Shown: positions 17,519 to 25,419 of the stretch, piece after piece
Numbering within the stretch: the first letter of the stretch is position 1
How the letters are laid out: each line of letters opens with the position of its first letter
Assembly (NCBI GenBank): GCA_964509765.1
Contig: CAZDYI010000031.1
Span: 1 to 31,167 of the forward strand
Reading direction: 5' to 3'
DNA from: CAZDYI01 sp964509765
GTDB lineage: Bacteria; Pseudomonadota; Gammaproteobacteria; Tethybacterales; Tethybacteraceae
Length of the DNA: 31,167 bases
Notes under the pieces: model-generated
Database searches by the model: none
What the model saw: the letters and a program-made list of their open reading frames with translations, nothing else
What the model was told of the DNA's origin: nothing
Position numbers and translations under genes: made by a program

Positions 17519-17891
17519 GGGGGCGCTCCGGTTTCGACGTGTATGTTGATCCGTCAAGTGCGTGTCAAGGCACCAGGAGCCTTGTAAATCAACTTGGAAC
17601 CTTGAAGTTAAACGCGAACGACGCTAACTTCGCCCTGGCGGCTTAGGCCCCAGGCCTCAATCCGGTCATTGTCCGCGAGTCCGGAATTGGGGTCATCCAG
17701 CGGACTCGCCCGGGAGCATCGCGGTGTGCCCTCCGGGTCAAATCCTTTTCCGCTCGTCCCGTTCCAGCTCGCCGAGCGTGCGACCGCGGGATAAAACCAG
17801 GCGCATCCGCGCCGCCTAACGCTCGGACACACACGTAGACCTTGTCGGTGACGATATGCGGAAGGGAGTTCGAATCTCCTCGCCTCCACCA
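17519..17891 (+). ncRNA. ssrA: Transfer-messenger RNA (tmRNA)
   Basis: This 373-base RNA rescues stalled ribosomes and tags the unfinished protein for proteolysis. Its 5' end GGGGGCG pairs with CGCCTCC just before an encoded ACCA, forming the acceptor stem; CTCCGGTTTCGACG follows at the 5' side and GGAGTTCGAATCTCC is the T arm. The tag frame begins at GCG 17614, preceded by TAAAC (A at -4, as required), and encodes ANDANFALAA ending at TAG 17644-17646. It is a standard one-piece molecule. An inverted repeat after the end probably terminates it. Confidence 0.95.
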
Positions 17892-17896
17892 CTTCC

Positions 17897-17941
17897 CGCG
17901 CATCCGTCCGCAGGCACCCAACGGCCCCGGAAGGATGCGCG
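17897..17941 (+). terminator. Terminator of tmRNA
   Basis: CGCGCATCC (17897-17905) and GGATGCGCG (17933-17941) form a perfect 9-bp stem and can be extended inwards by TCCG/CGGA. The stem is followed by TCTTCTTG, a weak pyrimidine tract. It lies 6 bases after the tmRNA 3' end. Confidence 0.5.
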
Positions 17942-17959
17942 TCTTCTTGTGCATTGCAG

Positions 17960-17965
17960 TATCAT
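17960..17965 (+). promoter_or_regulatory. -10 box of rppH/nudH operon
   Basis: TATCAT ends 12 bases before the ATG at 17978, with no Shine-Dalgarno sequence between. The same hexamer serves the DUF3579 gene. A matching -35 box is not evident. Confidence 0.4.
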
Positions 17966-17977
17966 TCACCACCGCCA

Positions 17978-18547
17978 ATGGGCGTTCCCGTAGCCGCAGA
18001 CGAATCCCTGCACGGACAGCCGATCGACGGCTACCGCCCCTGCGTCGCCATAGTCGTGACCAACGCCGAGGGCCTGGCGCTTTCCGGCAGGAGGCAGGGC
18101 AGCCTCGGCAACCCCTGGCAGTTCCCGCAGGGCGGCATCCACCAGGGCGAGAGCCCGAGGGAGGCCTGCCTCAGGGAGCTGCGCGAGGAGACCGGCCTGC
18201 GCCCGGGCGAGGTAGAGGTCGTCGACAGCGCGCCGGAGTGGATCAAGTACGACCTGCCGGACTCGGTCGACGTCAGGTGGGGCGGAAACTACAGCGCGGG
18301 GCAGTCCCTTGCCTGGATGCTGCTGCGCCTGGCCGGCGAGGCCCCGAGGCCGGAGCGGATGCTGCAGCTCGCGAGCGACGACGAGTTCGTTGACCTGTGC
18401 TGGAAGATCCCCGCCGAGGCGATCGGCGAGGTCGTCCCCTTCAAGCGCGAGGCCTACCGGCGCGGGCTCGCCCACTTCGCGCGCGGCGCGATGGCAGGCC
18501 ACCCCCTGTGGCGGCCCGTCGCCGGCGATCCCGAGGTGAATCGGTGA
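17978..18547 (+). CDS. rppH: RppH/NudH: RNA pyrophosphohydrolase
   Basis: This Nudix hydrolase of 189 residues removes pyrophosphate from 5' ends of mRNAs, which triggers decay. After DGYRPCVAIVV (like the DGYRPNVG of RppH) come WQFPQGGIHQGES and the complete Nudix box, GGIHQGES then REACLRELREETGL. ATG 17978 was chosen because the -10 box lies 12 bases upstream; an earlier ATG at 17954 would lie in front of that box. A C-terminal extension after VPFKREAYRRGLAHFA is slightly longer than in E. coli. It overlaps the first of three oxidoreductase genes by GTGA. Confidence 0.9.
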   Translation: MGVPVAADESLHGQPIDGYRPCVAIVVTNAEGLALSGRRQGSLGNPWQFPQGGIHQGESPREACLRELREETGLRPGEVEVVDSAPEWIKYDLPDSVDVRWGGNYSAGQSLAWMLLRLAGEAPRPERMLQLASDDEFVDLCWKIPAEAIGEVVPFKREAYRRGLAHFARGAMAGHPLWRPVAGDPEVNR

Positions 18548-19569
18548 GCGTCGGGATCGGCATCGTCGGCCTCGGCATGGCATCGAGGCCGCACATCGAG
18601 GCCCTCGCGGAACTCAGGGAATCGGTCACGGTCGTCGGGGTCCACTCGCGCACATTCGAAAAGGCCGAGAAGGCAGCGGCCGGGATCGGCTGCGAGGCGC
18701 ACCCCACTCTGGAAGGCCTGCTCGGCGCGGACGGACTCGACGCCGTGCTGGTGATCACGCCGCCGAACGCCCGAACCGAAATCGCCGCAGCCTGCGCCGC
18801 GGCCGGCAAGCACCTGCTCGTTGAAAAGCCCATTGAGCGCACCGTCGAGGCGGCCGAGGGGATCGTCGCGGAATGCGAGAAGGCCGGCGTCCTGCTTGGA
18901 GTCGTCCTGCAGCACCGCTTCCGGACCGACGTGCGCAGGCTCAAGGAGATCCTCGACGAGGGCGGGCTCGGCGCGGTCGGCGCCGCGCGCCTGGACTTCC
19001 CGTGGTGGAGGGGCCAGGACTACTACGACGAGAAGGGGCGCGGGACGTACGAGCGCGACGGCGGCGGCGTGCTGATCAGCCAGGCGATACACAACCTCGA
19101 CGTGATGCTCCACCTGCTCGGGCCGGTCGAGGAGGTCCGCGGCTTTTCGGCGACCACGTCGCTGCACAGGATGGAGTCCGAGGACTTCGCCGCTGCCGGG
19201 CTTAAGTTCGAGTCCGGCGCCGTCGGCTCGGTCGTTGCGACGACCGCGGCGTTCCCCGGCGAGCCGGAGGGACTTTTCATCGACGGCGAGCTCGGCAGCG
19301 CCCGCCTCAAGGCGAACGTGCTCACCCTGCACTGGCGCGACGGCAGGACCGAGACCGTCGGCGACAGCCGCGGGACCGGATCCGGCGCGGACCCGATGGC
19401 GTTCGGCCCCGAGCTCCACCGGGAGCTGATCCGCGACTTCGCCGGCAGCGTCGCCGAGGTCCGGCAGCCGGCGGTGTCGGGCAAGTCCGCGCTGCAGGTG
19501 CAGCAGCTGATCGAGGCCATCCTCTCCTCCGCCGCGTCGTCGCCGGCGACGAAGGTGCCAAAGGGCTAG
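18544..19569 (+). CDS. Gfo/Idh/MocA family oxidoreductase 1
   Basis: This NAD(P)-dependent dehydrogenase of 341 residues has the Rossmann fingerprint GIVGLGMASRPHIEAL (residues 7-22), VEKP (93-96, catalytic Lys95) and GGGVLISQAIHNLD with His183 and Asp186 in the usual C-terminal position. The N-terminal loop resembles inositol or sugar dehydrogenases. The substrate is unknown. GTG 18544 overlaps the rppH stop (GTGA) and gives a tidy N terminus. It is the first of three consecutive family members; sequence similarity between them is moderate, so they are diverged paralogues and not recent duplicates. Confidence 0.88.
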   Translation: MSVGIGIVGLGMASRPHIEALAELRESVTVVGVHSRTFEKAEKAAAGIGCEAHPTLEGLLGADGLDAVLVITPPNARTEIAAACAAAGKHLLVEKPIERTVEAAEGIVAECEKAGVLLGVVLQHRFRTDVRRLKEILDEGGLGAVGAARLDFPWWRGQDYYDEKGRGTYERDGGGVLISQAIHNLDVMLHLLGPVEEVRGFSATTSLHRMESEDFAAAGLKFESGAVGSVVATTAAFPGEPEGLFIDGELGSARLKANVLTLHWRDGRTETVGDSRGTGSGADPMAFGPELHRELIRDFAGSVAEVRQPAVSGKSALQVQQLIEAILSSAASSPATKVPKG

Positions 19570-19572
19570 GCC

Positions 19573-20601
19573 GTGTCCGGCGAAGGGAAAGGCCCCGTCT
19601 GCGCGGCGGTCGGCATCGACCACCGGCACATCTTCGGCCAGCTCGAGGGCATGCTCGCGGCCGGCGCAACATTCAAGGGATGGTGGACCGCGCAGGAAGG
19701 AGCATGGGAGGGCGACTTCATCAAGCGCTTCCCGGACGTCCCGCGCGCGCGGGAGCGGGCGGAGCTGCTCGAGGACCCCGAGGTCGAGCTCGCACTGCTC
19801 GCGGGGATCCCGTCGGACCGCTGCGAGGACGCGATCGAGGCGATGCGCAACGGCAAGGACGTTATGGTCGACAAGCCGGGCTGCACGACGCTCGAGCAGC
19901 TGGAGCGGCTGCGCAAGACGGTCGCCGAGACCGGCAGGATCTGGACGGTGGACTTCTCGGAGCGCTTCGAGGTTCCGGCAGTCACCCGCGCGAGCGAGCT
20001 GGTGCTATCGGGGGCGATCGGGAAGGTCGTGCAGACTGTGGGCCTGGGCCCCCACAGGCACAACCCGCACACGCGCCGCGACTGGTTCTACGACCGGGAC
20101 CGCTACGGCGGGATACTCTGCGACATAGGCTCGCACCAGATCGACCAGTTCCTGCACTTCACCGGCTCGACTGACGCGCAGGTCGTCTCCGGCATGACGG
20201 CCAACCGCGCGAACCCGGACACGCCGGGCCTCGAGGACTACGGAGAGATGCTCCTGAGGACGGACTCTGCGAGCGGCTTTGTCAGGGTCGACTGGTACAC
20301 GCCCGACGCCCTGCCGACCTGGGGGGACGGCAGGCTGTTCCTGCTCGGCACCGAGGGCTACATCGAGCTGCGCAAGTACGTCGACGTCGCGGGCAAGCCC
20401 GGGACGGACCACCTGTTCCTGGTCAACGGCGACAGGTGCGAGCGGGTCGACTGCTCGTCTGCCGACCTGCCCTACTTCCGCAGCCTCGCCGCCGACGTGC
20501 GGGACAGGACCGAGACCGCTGTCTCCCAGGAGCACACGTTCAAGGTCACCGAGCTTGCGATCAAGGCCCAGATGATGGCCGACTCAGCACGCGGCTCCTG
20601 A
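19573..20601 (+). CDS. Gfo/Idh/MocA family oxidoreductase 2 (divergent)
   Basis: This protein of 342 residues has the family architecture but atypical motifs. The nucleotide loop reads AAVGIDHRHIFGQ without GxGxxG, and the catalytic motif is VDKP (Asp100-Lys101-Pro102) in place of EKP. The C-terminal motif ILCDIGSHQIDQFLHF keeps His188 and Asp191. Lys101 is retained, so it may still be an active dehydrogenase with altered cofactor handling. The GTG start at 19573 lies 3 bases after the upstream stop. Substrate unknown. Confidence 0.85.
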   Translation: MSGEGKGPVCAAVGIDHRHIFGQLEGMLAAGATFKGWWTAQEGAWEGDFIKRFPDVPRARERAELLEDPEVELALLAGIPSDRCEDAIEAMRNGKDVMVDKPGCTTLEQLERLRKTVAETGRIWTVDFSERFEVPAVTRASELVLSGAIGKVVQTVGLGPHRHNPHTRRDWFYDRDRYGGILCDIGSHQIDQFLHFTGSTDAQVVSGMTANRANPDTPGLEDYGEMLLRTDSASGFVRVDWYTPDALPTWGDGRLFLLGTEGYIELRKYVDVAGKPGTDHLFLVNGDRCERVDCSSADLPYFRSLAADVRDRTETAVSQEHTFKVTELAIKAQMMADSARGS

Positions 20602-20602
20602 G

Positions 20603-21670
20603 ATGTCGCCTAGGGTCCCCGTCGCTGTAGTCGGCGCCGGGATCGGCGCGCTGCACCTCGAGGGCTACATGCAGCTGCGCGACGAGTTCGATGTGCGGGC
20701 GGTCTGCGACCTGGACGCGGACCGCGCGCGCGCGGCCATCGCCGGGGCCGGATGCAACGCGGAGGCGACATCGGACATGGATGAGCTGCTCGCGGACGAC
20801 GGGATCGCCCTGGTCGACGTCTGCCTGCCGCCGCACCTCCACCTCGATGCGGTCCTGCGCTCCCTTGCGGCGGGCAAGGACGTCATCTGCGAGAAGCCGC
20901 TGGCGACGACTCCGGCCGAGCTGGACCTGATCGCAGCGAAGGCCCGTGAAGCCGGCAGGAAGGTCTACCCCGTGTTCCAGTACCGCTTCAACCCCGGCGT
21001 GCGCAGGCTCTCGGCCCTGCGCGAGAGCGGCGCATGCGGCAAGCTGTACGCAGTGTCGCTCGAGACCCACTGGAACCGCGGCGCCGAGTACTACGACAAC
21101 CCCTGGCGCGGCAGGTGGAAGACCGAGGGCGGCGGCGCGGTACTAGGCCACGCCATCCACGCGCACGACATCCTGGACGGAATCCTCGGCCCCGTCACCG
21201 CGGTCCGGGCGTCGGTCGCTACGCTGGTAAACGACATAGAGGTCGACGACTGCGCGGCGGTCTCGTTCACCCTCGAAGGCGGGGCGCTGGCGACCTCGTC
21301 GGTCACCCTGGGCGCCTCGGCGGACACATCACGCATCAGGGCGTGCTTCGAGAACGTCACAGTCGAGAGCGGCACCTCGCCGCAGATCGACGCTGACGAC
21401 TGGACCTTCAGCCCGCGGGGCGAGGAGCACGCGGAGGCGATCGCGGCGGCAACCGCGCTTGCCGACGGATGCCTTCCGGGCTACGCGGGCCTGTTCGCCG
21501 AGATCCACCGCGACCTGTCCGGCATTGACAGCAAGGCCGTCAGCCTCGACGCCGCCCGCTCGTCGATCGAGCTGTGCGCAGCGATCTACAAGTCAGCGAG
21601 GTCAGGCGTTGAGGTCGCCCTTCCGCTTCCGGCGGTCGACCCGGTCCGCGAAAGGCTGTCCCCGGGCTAG
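20603..21670 (+). CDS. Gfo/Idh/MocA family oxidoreductase 3
   Basis: This protein of 355 residues has a standard Rossmann loop VAVVGAGIGALHLEGY, CEKPLATT (Glu97-Lys98-Pro99) and EGGGAVLGHAIHAHDILDG (His186, Asp189). The region VFQYRFNPGVRRL before it is usual for sugar dehydrogenases of this family. The ATG at 20603 follows the previous stop by 1 base. The three genes and rppH appear to be one transcript. The end overlaps the convergent rpiA by 4 bases. The three enzymes could act in one sugar or inositol-type pathway, but that is inference. Confidence 0.88.
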   Translation: MSPRVPVAVVGAGIGALHLEGYMQLRDEFDVRAVCDLDADRARAAIAGAGCNAEATSDMDELLADDGIALVDVCLPPHLHLDAVLRSLAAGKDVICEKPLATTPAELDLIAAKAREAGRKVYPVFQYRFNPGVRRLSALRESGACGKLYAVSLETHWNRGAEYYDNPWRGRWKTEGGGAVLGHAIHAHDILDGILGPVTAVRASVATLVNDIEVDDCAAVSFTLEGGALATSSVTLGASADTSRIRACFENVTVESGTSPQIDADDWTFSPRGEEHAEAIAAATALADGCLPGYAGLFAEIHRDLSGIDSKAVSLDAARSSIELCAAIYKSARSGVEVALPLPAVDPVRERLSPG

Positions 21671-22332
21671 TCCCTGTCGAGGCGCTTGACGGTTCCCGCT
21701 TCCGTTCCGTAAAGGATCACGTCCGCGGGGCGCAGCGCGCAGATCCCGCAATCGACGACGCCCGGCAGCGAGCAGATCTCGCGCTCGAGCTCCGCGGCGT
21801 CCTTGATCTTGAACCCGGCGCAGTCGAGGATGACGTTGCCCTCGTCGGTCTCGAACCCCTCGCGCCAGGTCGGGTTGCCGCCGAGGGCGATTACCTTTCG
21901 CGCGACGAGCGAGCGGGCGGCGCTGAGGACCTCCACCGCAACGGGGAACCTGCCTAGAACGTCCACCCTCTTGCTCTCGTCGGCGATGACGACGAACTTG
22001 CGCGCGGCGGACGCGAGGACCTTCTCGCGGACGTGTGCGCCGCCGCCGCCCTTGAGCAACGTGAAGCGGTCGGTGAACTCGTCAGCGCCGTCGATGTAGA
22101 CGTCGAGCGGGCCGGCAGCGTTCAGGTCCGACACCTCGAAGCCCCTATCCCTTAGCGCCGCGGTGCTGCGCTCGGAGCTCGAGACGACCGCCCCGGGCCT
22201 CGGGGCCGCGGGCAGCTTCTCGATGAGGAACTCCACCGTCGACCCCGTTCCGACTCCGAGCGCGCAGCCGTCGCGGACGAACTCGAGTGACACCTCCGCC
22301 GCCAGTTTCTTCATTTCAGCAGTGTCGGCCAC
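21667..22332 (-). CDS. rpiA: Ribose-5-phosphate isomerase A
   Basis: This protein of 221 residues interconverts ribose 5-phosphate and ribulose 5-phosphate. It shows GVGTGSTVEF (26-35), YIDGADEFTD, LKGGGGAHVREKVLA and VVIADESKRV, all characteristic of RpiA. The start is taken as GTG 22332 (AAGGGAA about 8 bases upstream); ATG 22314 is possible and would cut 6 residues. It is divergent from ilvA with a shared AT-rich segment and convergent with the third oxidoreductase gene. Confidence 0.93.
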   Translation of the reverse strand: MADTAEMKKLAAEVSLEFVRDGCALGVGTGSTVEFLIEKLPAAPRPGAVVSSSERSTAALRDRGFEVSDLNAAGPLDVYIDGADEFTDRFTLLKGGGGAHVREKVLASAARKFVVIADESKRVDVLGRFPVAVEVLSAARSLVARKVIALGGNPTWREGFETDEGNVILDCAGFKIKDAAELEREICSLPGVVDCGICALRPADVILYGTEAGTVKRLDRD

Positions 22333-22377
22333 AGTCCCGTTCCCTTTCCTCCCGCAGTCGCCCTGCGGCTTCCAAGT

Positions 22378-22384
22378 TACAATA
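22378..22384. promoter_or_regulatory. Shared AT-rich -10 region of ilvA and rpiA
   Basis: TACAAT (22378-22383) on the plus strand fits the -10 of ilvA; on the minus strand the same bases read TATTGT, a possible -10 of rpiA. The ilvA leader would be about 27 bases and that of rpiA about 40. Confidence 0.4.
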
Positions 22385-22416
22385 TTTTCCCCCAAGACCC
22401 GCATCCGGCCCCGGAA

Positions 22417-23967
22417 TTGAACAGCGAACAGCTGGTAAAGCAGGCCCTAACGAGCCCGATCTACCGACTCCTGAGGGAAACCCCGCTCACGGAGGCGCCG
22501 AAGCTCAGCTCCGCTCTCGGCAGGACGCTCCTGCTCAAGCGCGAGGACCGGCACCCGATCTTCTCGTTCAAGGTCCGCGGCGCATGCAACAAGATGCTGC
22601 GCACGCCCGAGTCCGCCCGCAAGCGGGGCGTCGTCGCCGCGTCGGCAGGCAACCACGCGCAGGGGGTAGCGTACAGCGCGAGGGCCGAGGGCGTTCCGGC
22701 GCAGATCTTCATGCCGGTCAACACACCGTCGATCAAGGTCGACTCGGTCCGCAGGCTCGGCGCGGGCGTGTCGCTCGTCGGCTCGGACTTCCTCGAGGCC
22801 CTCGCGAGCGCCAAGGCGCACGCGAGGAAGCACCGCAAGGTGCTGTTCCACCCCTTCGACGACTTCGACGTGATCGCCGGCCAGGCGACGATGGGAGTCG
22901 AGCTCGTCCGCGAGATGCCCGAGGACGTCGAGGCGGTATTCGTCGCGTGCGGCGGGGGCGGCCTGCTCGCCGGGACCGCGGCGGTGATCAAGCAGCTGCG
23001 GCCCAAGGTCAAGGTCTTCGGCGTCGAGCCCGAGGACGCAGCGAGCATGGCCGCGGCGCTCGACGCCGGCAGGCCCGTCACATTGCCGTACGTCGGCACC
23101 TTCGCGGAGACCGTCGCGGTCGCGCGGGTCGGCAACAAGACCTTCGGGCTGTGCAAGGACAGCGTCGACAGCGTGATCGTCGTCGACATCGGCTCGATCT
23201 GCAACGCGATCAAGGACATCTACGAGGACACGCGGACCATCGTCGAGCCGGCGGGAGCCCTGGCCGTAGCGGGCGCCCGCGTGCACGCCGCGAGGCGCAA
23301 GTCGGGAAAGCGTCCTCTGGTAGCCGTCGTCTGCGGCGCAAACATGAACTTCGACTCGCTCCGCTACGTGATCGAGCGCACGGCCTCCGGCCAGGGCGGC
23401 GAGATGCTGCTCGCGGCGACCATACCCGAGCGGCCCGGGAGCTTCCTCGGCCTGTGCCGCTCGCTCGGCAACAGGCACGTGACCGAGTTCAACTACCGGA
23501 TCTCGCGCGGCAGGGAGGCGCATGTCTTCGTCGGCATCGAGCTCAAGGGCGGCGACGACCGGGGCCAGATCATCCGCAAGCTCAAGGACGGCGGAATAGA
23601 GGCCTACGACCTGACCGGCGACGAGACGGCCGAGCTGCACGTGCGCCACATGGTCGGCGGGCGCGCGAGCGTCAACGAGGGCGAGCAGGTCTACAGGATC
23701 GAGTTCCCCGAGCGGCCCGGCTCGCTCGTGCGGTTCCTCAACGGGCTCGAGAGGGCGTGGAACATCTCCCTGTTCCACTACCGGTTCCACGGCGCCGACG
23801 TCGGCCGGGTCCTGATCGGGTTCCAGGTCCCGCCGTCGGCGCGCGCAAGGCTCGAGCGCGCCTTTTCGAAGATCGGCTACCCGTTCTGGCGCGTCGAGGA
23901 CAACGCGGCCTACGACATGTTCCTCGCCGAGGGCGAGGCCGTCAGGAAAAGCGGCCCGCCTTCCTGA
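22417..23967 (+). CDS. ilvA: Threonine ammonia-lyase, biosynthetic (threonine deaminase)
   Basis: This PLP enzyme of 516 residues converts threonine to 2-oxobutanoate, the first committed step to isoleucine. The catalytic domain shows FSFKVRGACNKM (Lys52, Schiff base), ASAGNHAQGVA and the phosphate loop CGGGGLLAG (178-186). Two ACT-like regulatory modules follow (ERPGSFLGLCRSLGNRHVTE near residue 340 and EFPERPGSLVRFLNGLE near 430), so isoleucine feedback is expected. The length equals the E. coli enzyme. The start is a TTG at 22417; no better start or Shine-Dalgarno sequence is visible. Its last 26 bases overlap the convergent DUF2064 gene. Confidence 0.94.
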   Translation: MNSEQLVKQALTSPIYRLLRETPLTEAPKLSSALGRTLLLKREDRHPIFSFKVRGACNKMLRTPESARKRGVVAASAGNHAQGVAYSARAEGVPAQIFMPVNTPSIKVDSVRRLGAGVSLVGSDFLEALASAKAHARKHRKVLFHPFDDFDVIAGQATMGVELVREMPEDVEAVFVACGGGGLLAGTAAVIKQLRPKVKVFGVEPEDAASMAAALDAGRPVTLPYVGTFAETVAVARVGNKTFGLCKDSVDSVIVVDIGSICNAIKDIYEDTRTIVEPAGALAVAGARVHAARRKSGKRPLVAVVCGANMNFDSLRYVIERTASGQGGEMLLAATIPERPGSFLGLCRSLGNRHVTEFNYRISRGREAHVFVGIELKGGDDRGQIIRKLKDGGIEAYDLTGDETAELHVRHMVGGRASVNEGEQVYRIEFPERPGSLVRFLNGLERAWNISLFHYRFHGADVGRVLIGFQVPPSARARLERAFSKIGYPFWRVEDNAAYDMFLAEGEAVRKSGPPS

Positions 23968-24622
23968 GGGTGCTCCGCGCGAGCTCCGCGAACCGCTCCT
24001 GAGCCGGCGACATGCTTTCCGGCATCTCGCGCAGGACCTTGAGCAGCGAGCTGAGGTCGTCGAAGTCGGTCAGCATCGACAGGCGGCGGAGCGGGCGGCC
24101 AAGCGCCACCTCCAGCCTGTTGAGGGTGTTCGGCATCGAGTACTCGACCGACTCCCAGACCCGGCGCGGGACGTCCTTACGGCCGGCGAACAGGTAGAAG
24201 CCGCCGTCGGTCGCGGGGCCCACGGCCATGGGCGAGTCCCCTCCCCCCTCCCAGGCTGCGCGGACGTCCTCGAGCATCAATTGCGGCGAGTCGCTGCCGA
24301 GCAGGACCGCGGTCTCCGCCCGCCGGCGGAGCAAGCCGTAGACGTTTGCTAGGCACGCGCCGAGGTCCCCGTCCCCGGACAGCACCGACTCGAAGCCGGT
24401 TTCGGTCCATCGTTCCGAGTCGACCCCGCCGGGCTCGGCGACCGCCCAGATGACTTCCGCGCCCAGGCCCGCGAGCCCCTCGGCAAGCTCCTTGCAGCGC
24501 TCGAGCGAGGCCTCGTAGATCTCCGCGGCGACGTCGCCGCCGACGCTCTCGGCGAGCCGCGACTTGGCCTCGGAGTGCCCGGGCGTGCGGACGAAGAACG
24601 CCGCGGCGACCTTGCCTTTCAC
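23942..24622 (-). CDS. DUF2064 (TIGR04282-type) transferase
   Basis: This 226-residue protein resembles the glycosyltransferase-A fold family DUF2064, called rSAM/selenodomain-associated transferase 1. Visible elements are FVRTPGHSEAKSRLA near the N terminus, VLLGSDSPQL (the DxD-like metal site) and PATDGGFYLFA. The GTG at 24622 overlaps the stop of the upstream GT2 gene (GTGA), which fixes the start. The two families commonly occur side by side and are linked in the literature to arsenosugar-type pathways with a radical SAM enzyme; no such enzyme is in this window. Function is inferred from family and pairing. Confidence 0.82.
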   Translation of the reverse strand: MKGKVAAAFFVRTPGHSEAKSRLAESVGGDVAAEIYEASLERCKELAEGLAGLGAEVIWAVAEPGGVDSERWTETGFESVLSGDGDLGACLANVYGLLRRRAETAVLLGSDSPQLMLEDVRAAWEGGGDSPMAVGPATDGGFYLFAGRKDVPRRVWESVEYSMPNTLNRLEVALGRPLRRLSMLTDFDDLSSLLKVLREMPESMSPAQERFAELARSTLRKAGRFS

Positions 24623-25284
24623 CTGCAGCCTCCCGCCCGGTCCCTGAGCGCCTGGGAGATCCACATCCACTGGTAGCGCGCGGTGATGTTCAGCCAGCCC
24701 TCCTCGAGGTGCCTGCGGGCGCTCGTCCCGACCTTGCAAGGCAGCGCGACGAGGTTCGCGCCCCTGCGCCTGGCCGCCCTGGCGTACAGGTGGTCCTCGC
24801 CGTACGGCGCGTCCTCGCGGAAGCCGCCGATCGCGTCATGGAGGCTGCGCGGCACGCAGAACGCCTGGTCGCCGAAGGGCGCCCCGAACAGCCGCGAGCG
24901 CCAGCTCGCGCCTGCGGAGTTGAGCCTGTGCCTGAGGGTCCCGTCGTAGTAGTGGATGCCGAAGTAAAGCAGGTCGCCGGGATGGCGCTCAATTCCACGG
25001 AGCAGCTCAGCCTCGATGCCACGGGGGAGCTTGCTGTCGGCGTGGACGAACCACAGCCAGTCGCCGCTTGATTCCCCGGCCCCCCGGTTAAGCGAGCGGG
25101 CGCGCCCGGGACCGTCCGCGCGCACGGCCCTTATCCTGCCGCCGGGAGCCTCGGTTTCGTCCGCCGAGACCACCAGCAGCTCGAACTCCTCAGGGAGCGC
25201 GGAAAGCTCTCCGAGGCAGCTGTCGATGAAGGATTCGCCGGGCGCGACAGGGACGATCACCGACACCAAGGGCCGGTCGCTCAT
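24619..25284 (-). CDS. GT2 glycosyltransferase (TIGR04283-type)
   Basis: This 221-residue protein has the GT2 core: VSVIVPVAPGESFIDSCLGE at the N terminus, GRARSLNRGAGESSGDWLWF, VHADSKLP (acidic metal motif) and APFGDQAFCVPRSLHD (typical of rSAM/selenodomain-associated transferase 2). ATG 25284 is chosen because AGGAAGG lies about 8 bases upstream and the protein then begins just before the first strand; a TTG at 25377 is also open and would lie 6 bases after a TATACT. The acceptor is unknown. It is followed by the DUF2064 gene with GTGA overlap. Confidence 0.82.
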   Translation of the reverse strand: MSDRPLVSVIVPVAPGESFIDSCLGELSALPEEFELLVVSADETEAPGGRIRAVRADGPGRARSLNRGAGESSGDWLWFVHADSKLPRGIEAELLRGIERHPGDLLYFGIHYYDGTLRHRLNSAGASWRSRLFGAPFGDQAFCVPRSLHDAIGGFREDAPYGEDHLYARAARRRGANLVALPCKVGTSARRHLEEGWLNITARYQWMWISQALRDRAGGCR

Positions 25285-25350
25285 CCAGGCAACCTTCCTG
25301 GAGTCGATGGGCTCCGCATTGGGGGTTCGGCCAGCCTGTGTGTCTTGGGA

Positions 25351-25389
25351 AGCGGCCCGAAAAGCCGCTGACTGCAATGGAAAAGTATA
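25351..25389 (-). promoter_or_regulatory. -10 box and hairpin before the GT2 gene
   Basis: TATACT (25384-25389 on the minus strand) is a plausible -10. The region just downstream holds a 6-bp inverted repeat AGCGGC/GCCGCT (25351-25356 and 25364-25369, loop of 7). The hairpin could be a terminator for nagA or a leader structure of the GT2 transcript; the gap between nagA and GT2 is 135 bases. Confidence 0.4.
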
Positions 25390-25419
25390 GCATTCACGCG
25401 ACCGCGCGGGCCGCGCGCC

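Noticed and set aside
17643..17978. Minus-strand reading frames across the tmRNA gene
   Set aside because: The RNA gene explains the sequence fully (acceptor stem, tag frame and T arm), and the frames have no recognisable protein features.
25285..25377. Leaderless TTG start of the GT2 gene at 25377
   Set aside because: It lies 6 bases after a TATACT, but it would add 31 residues with no family match, while ATG 25284 has a Shine-Dalgarno site.
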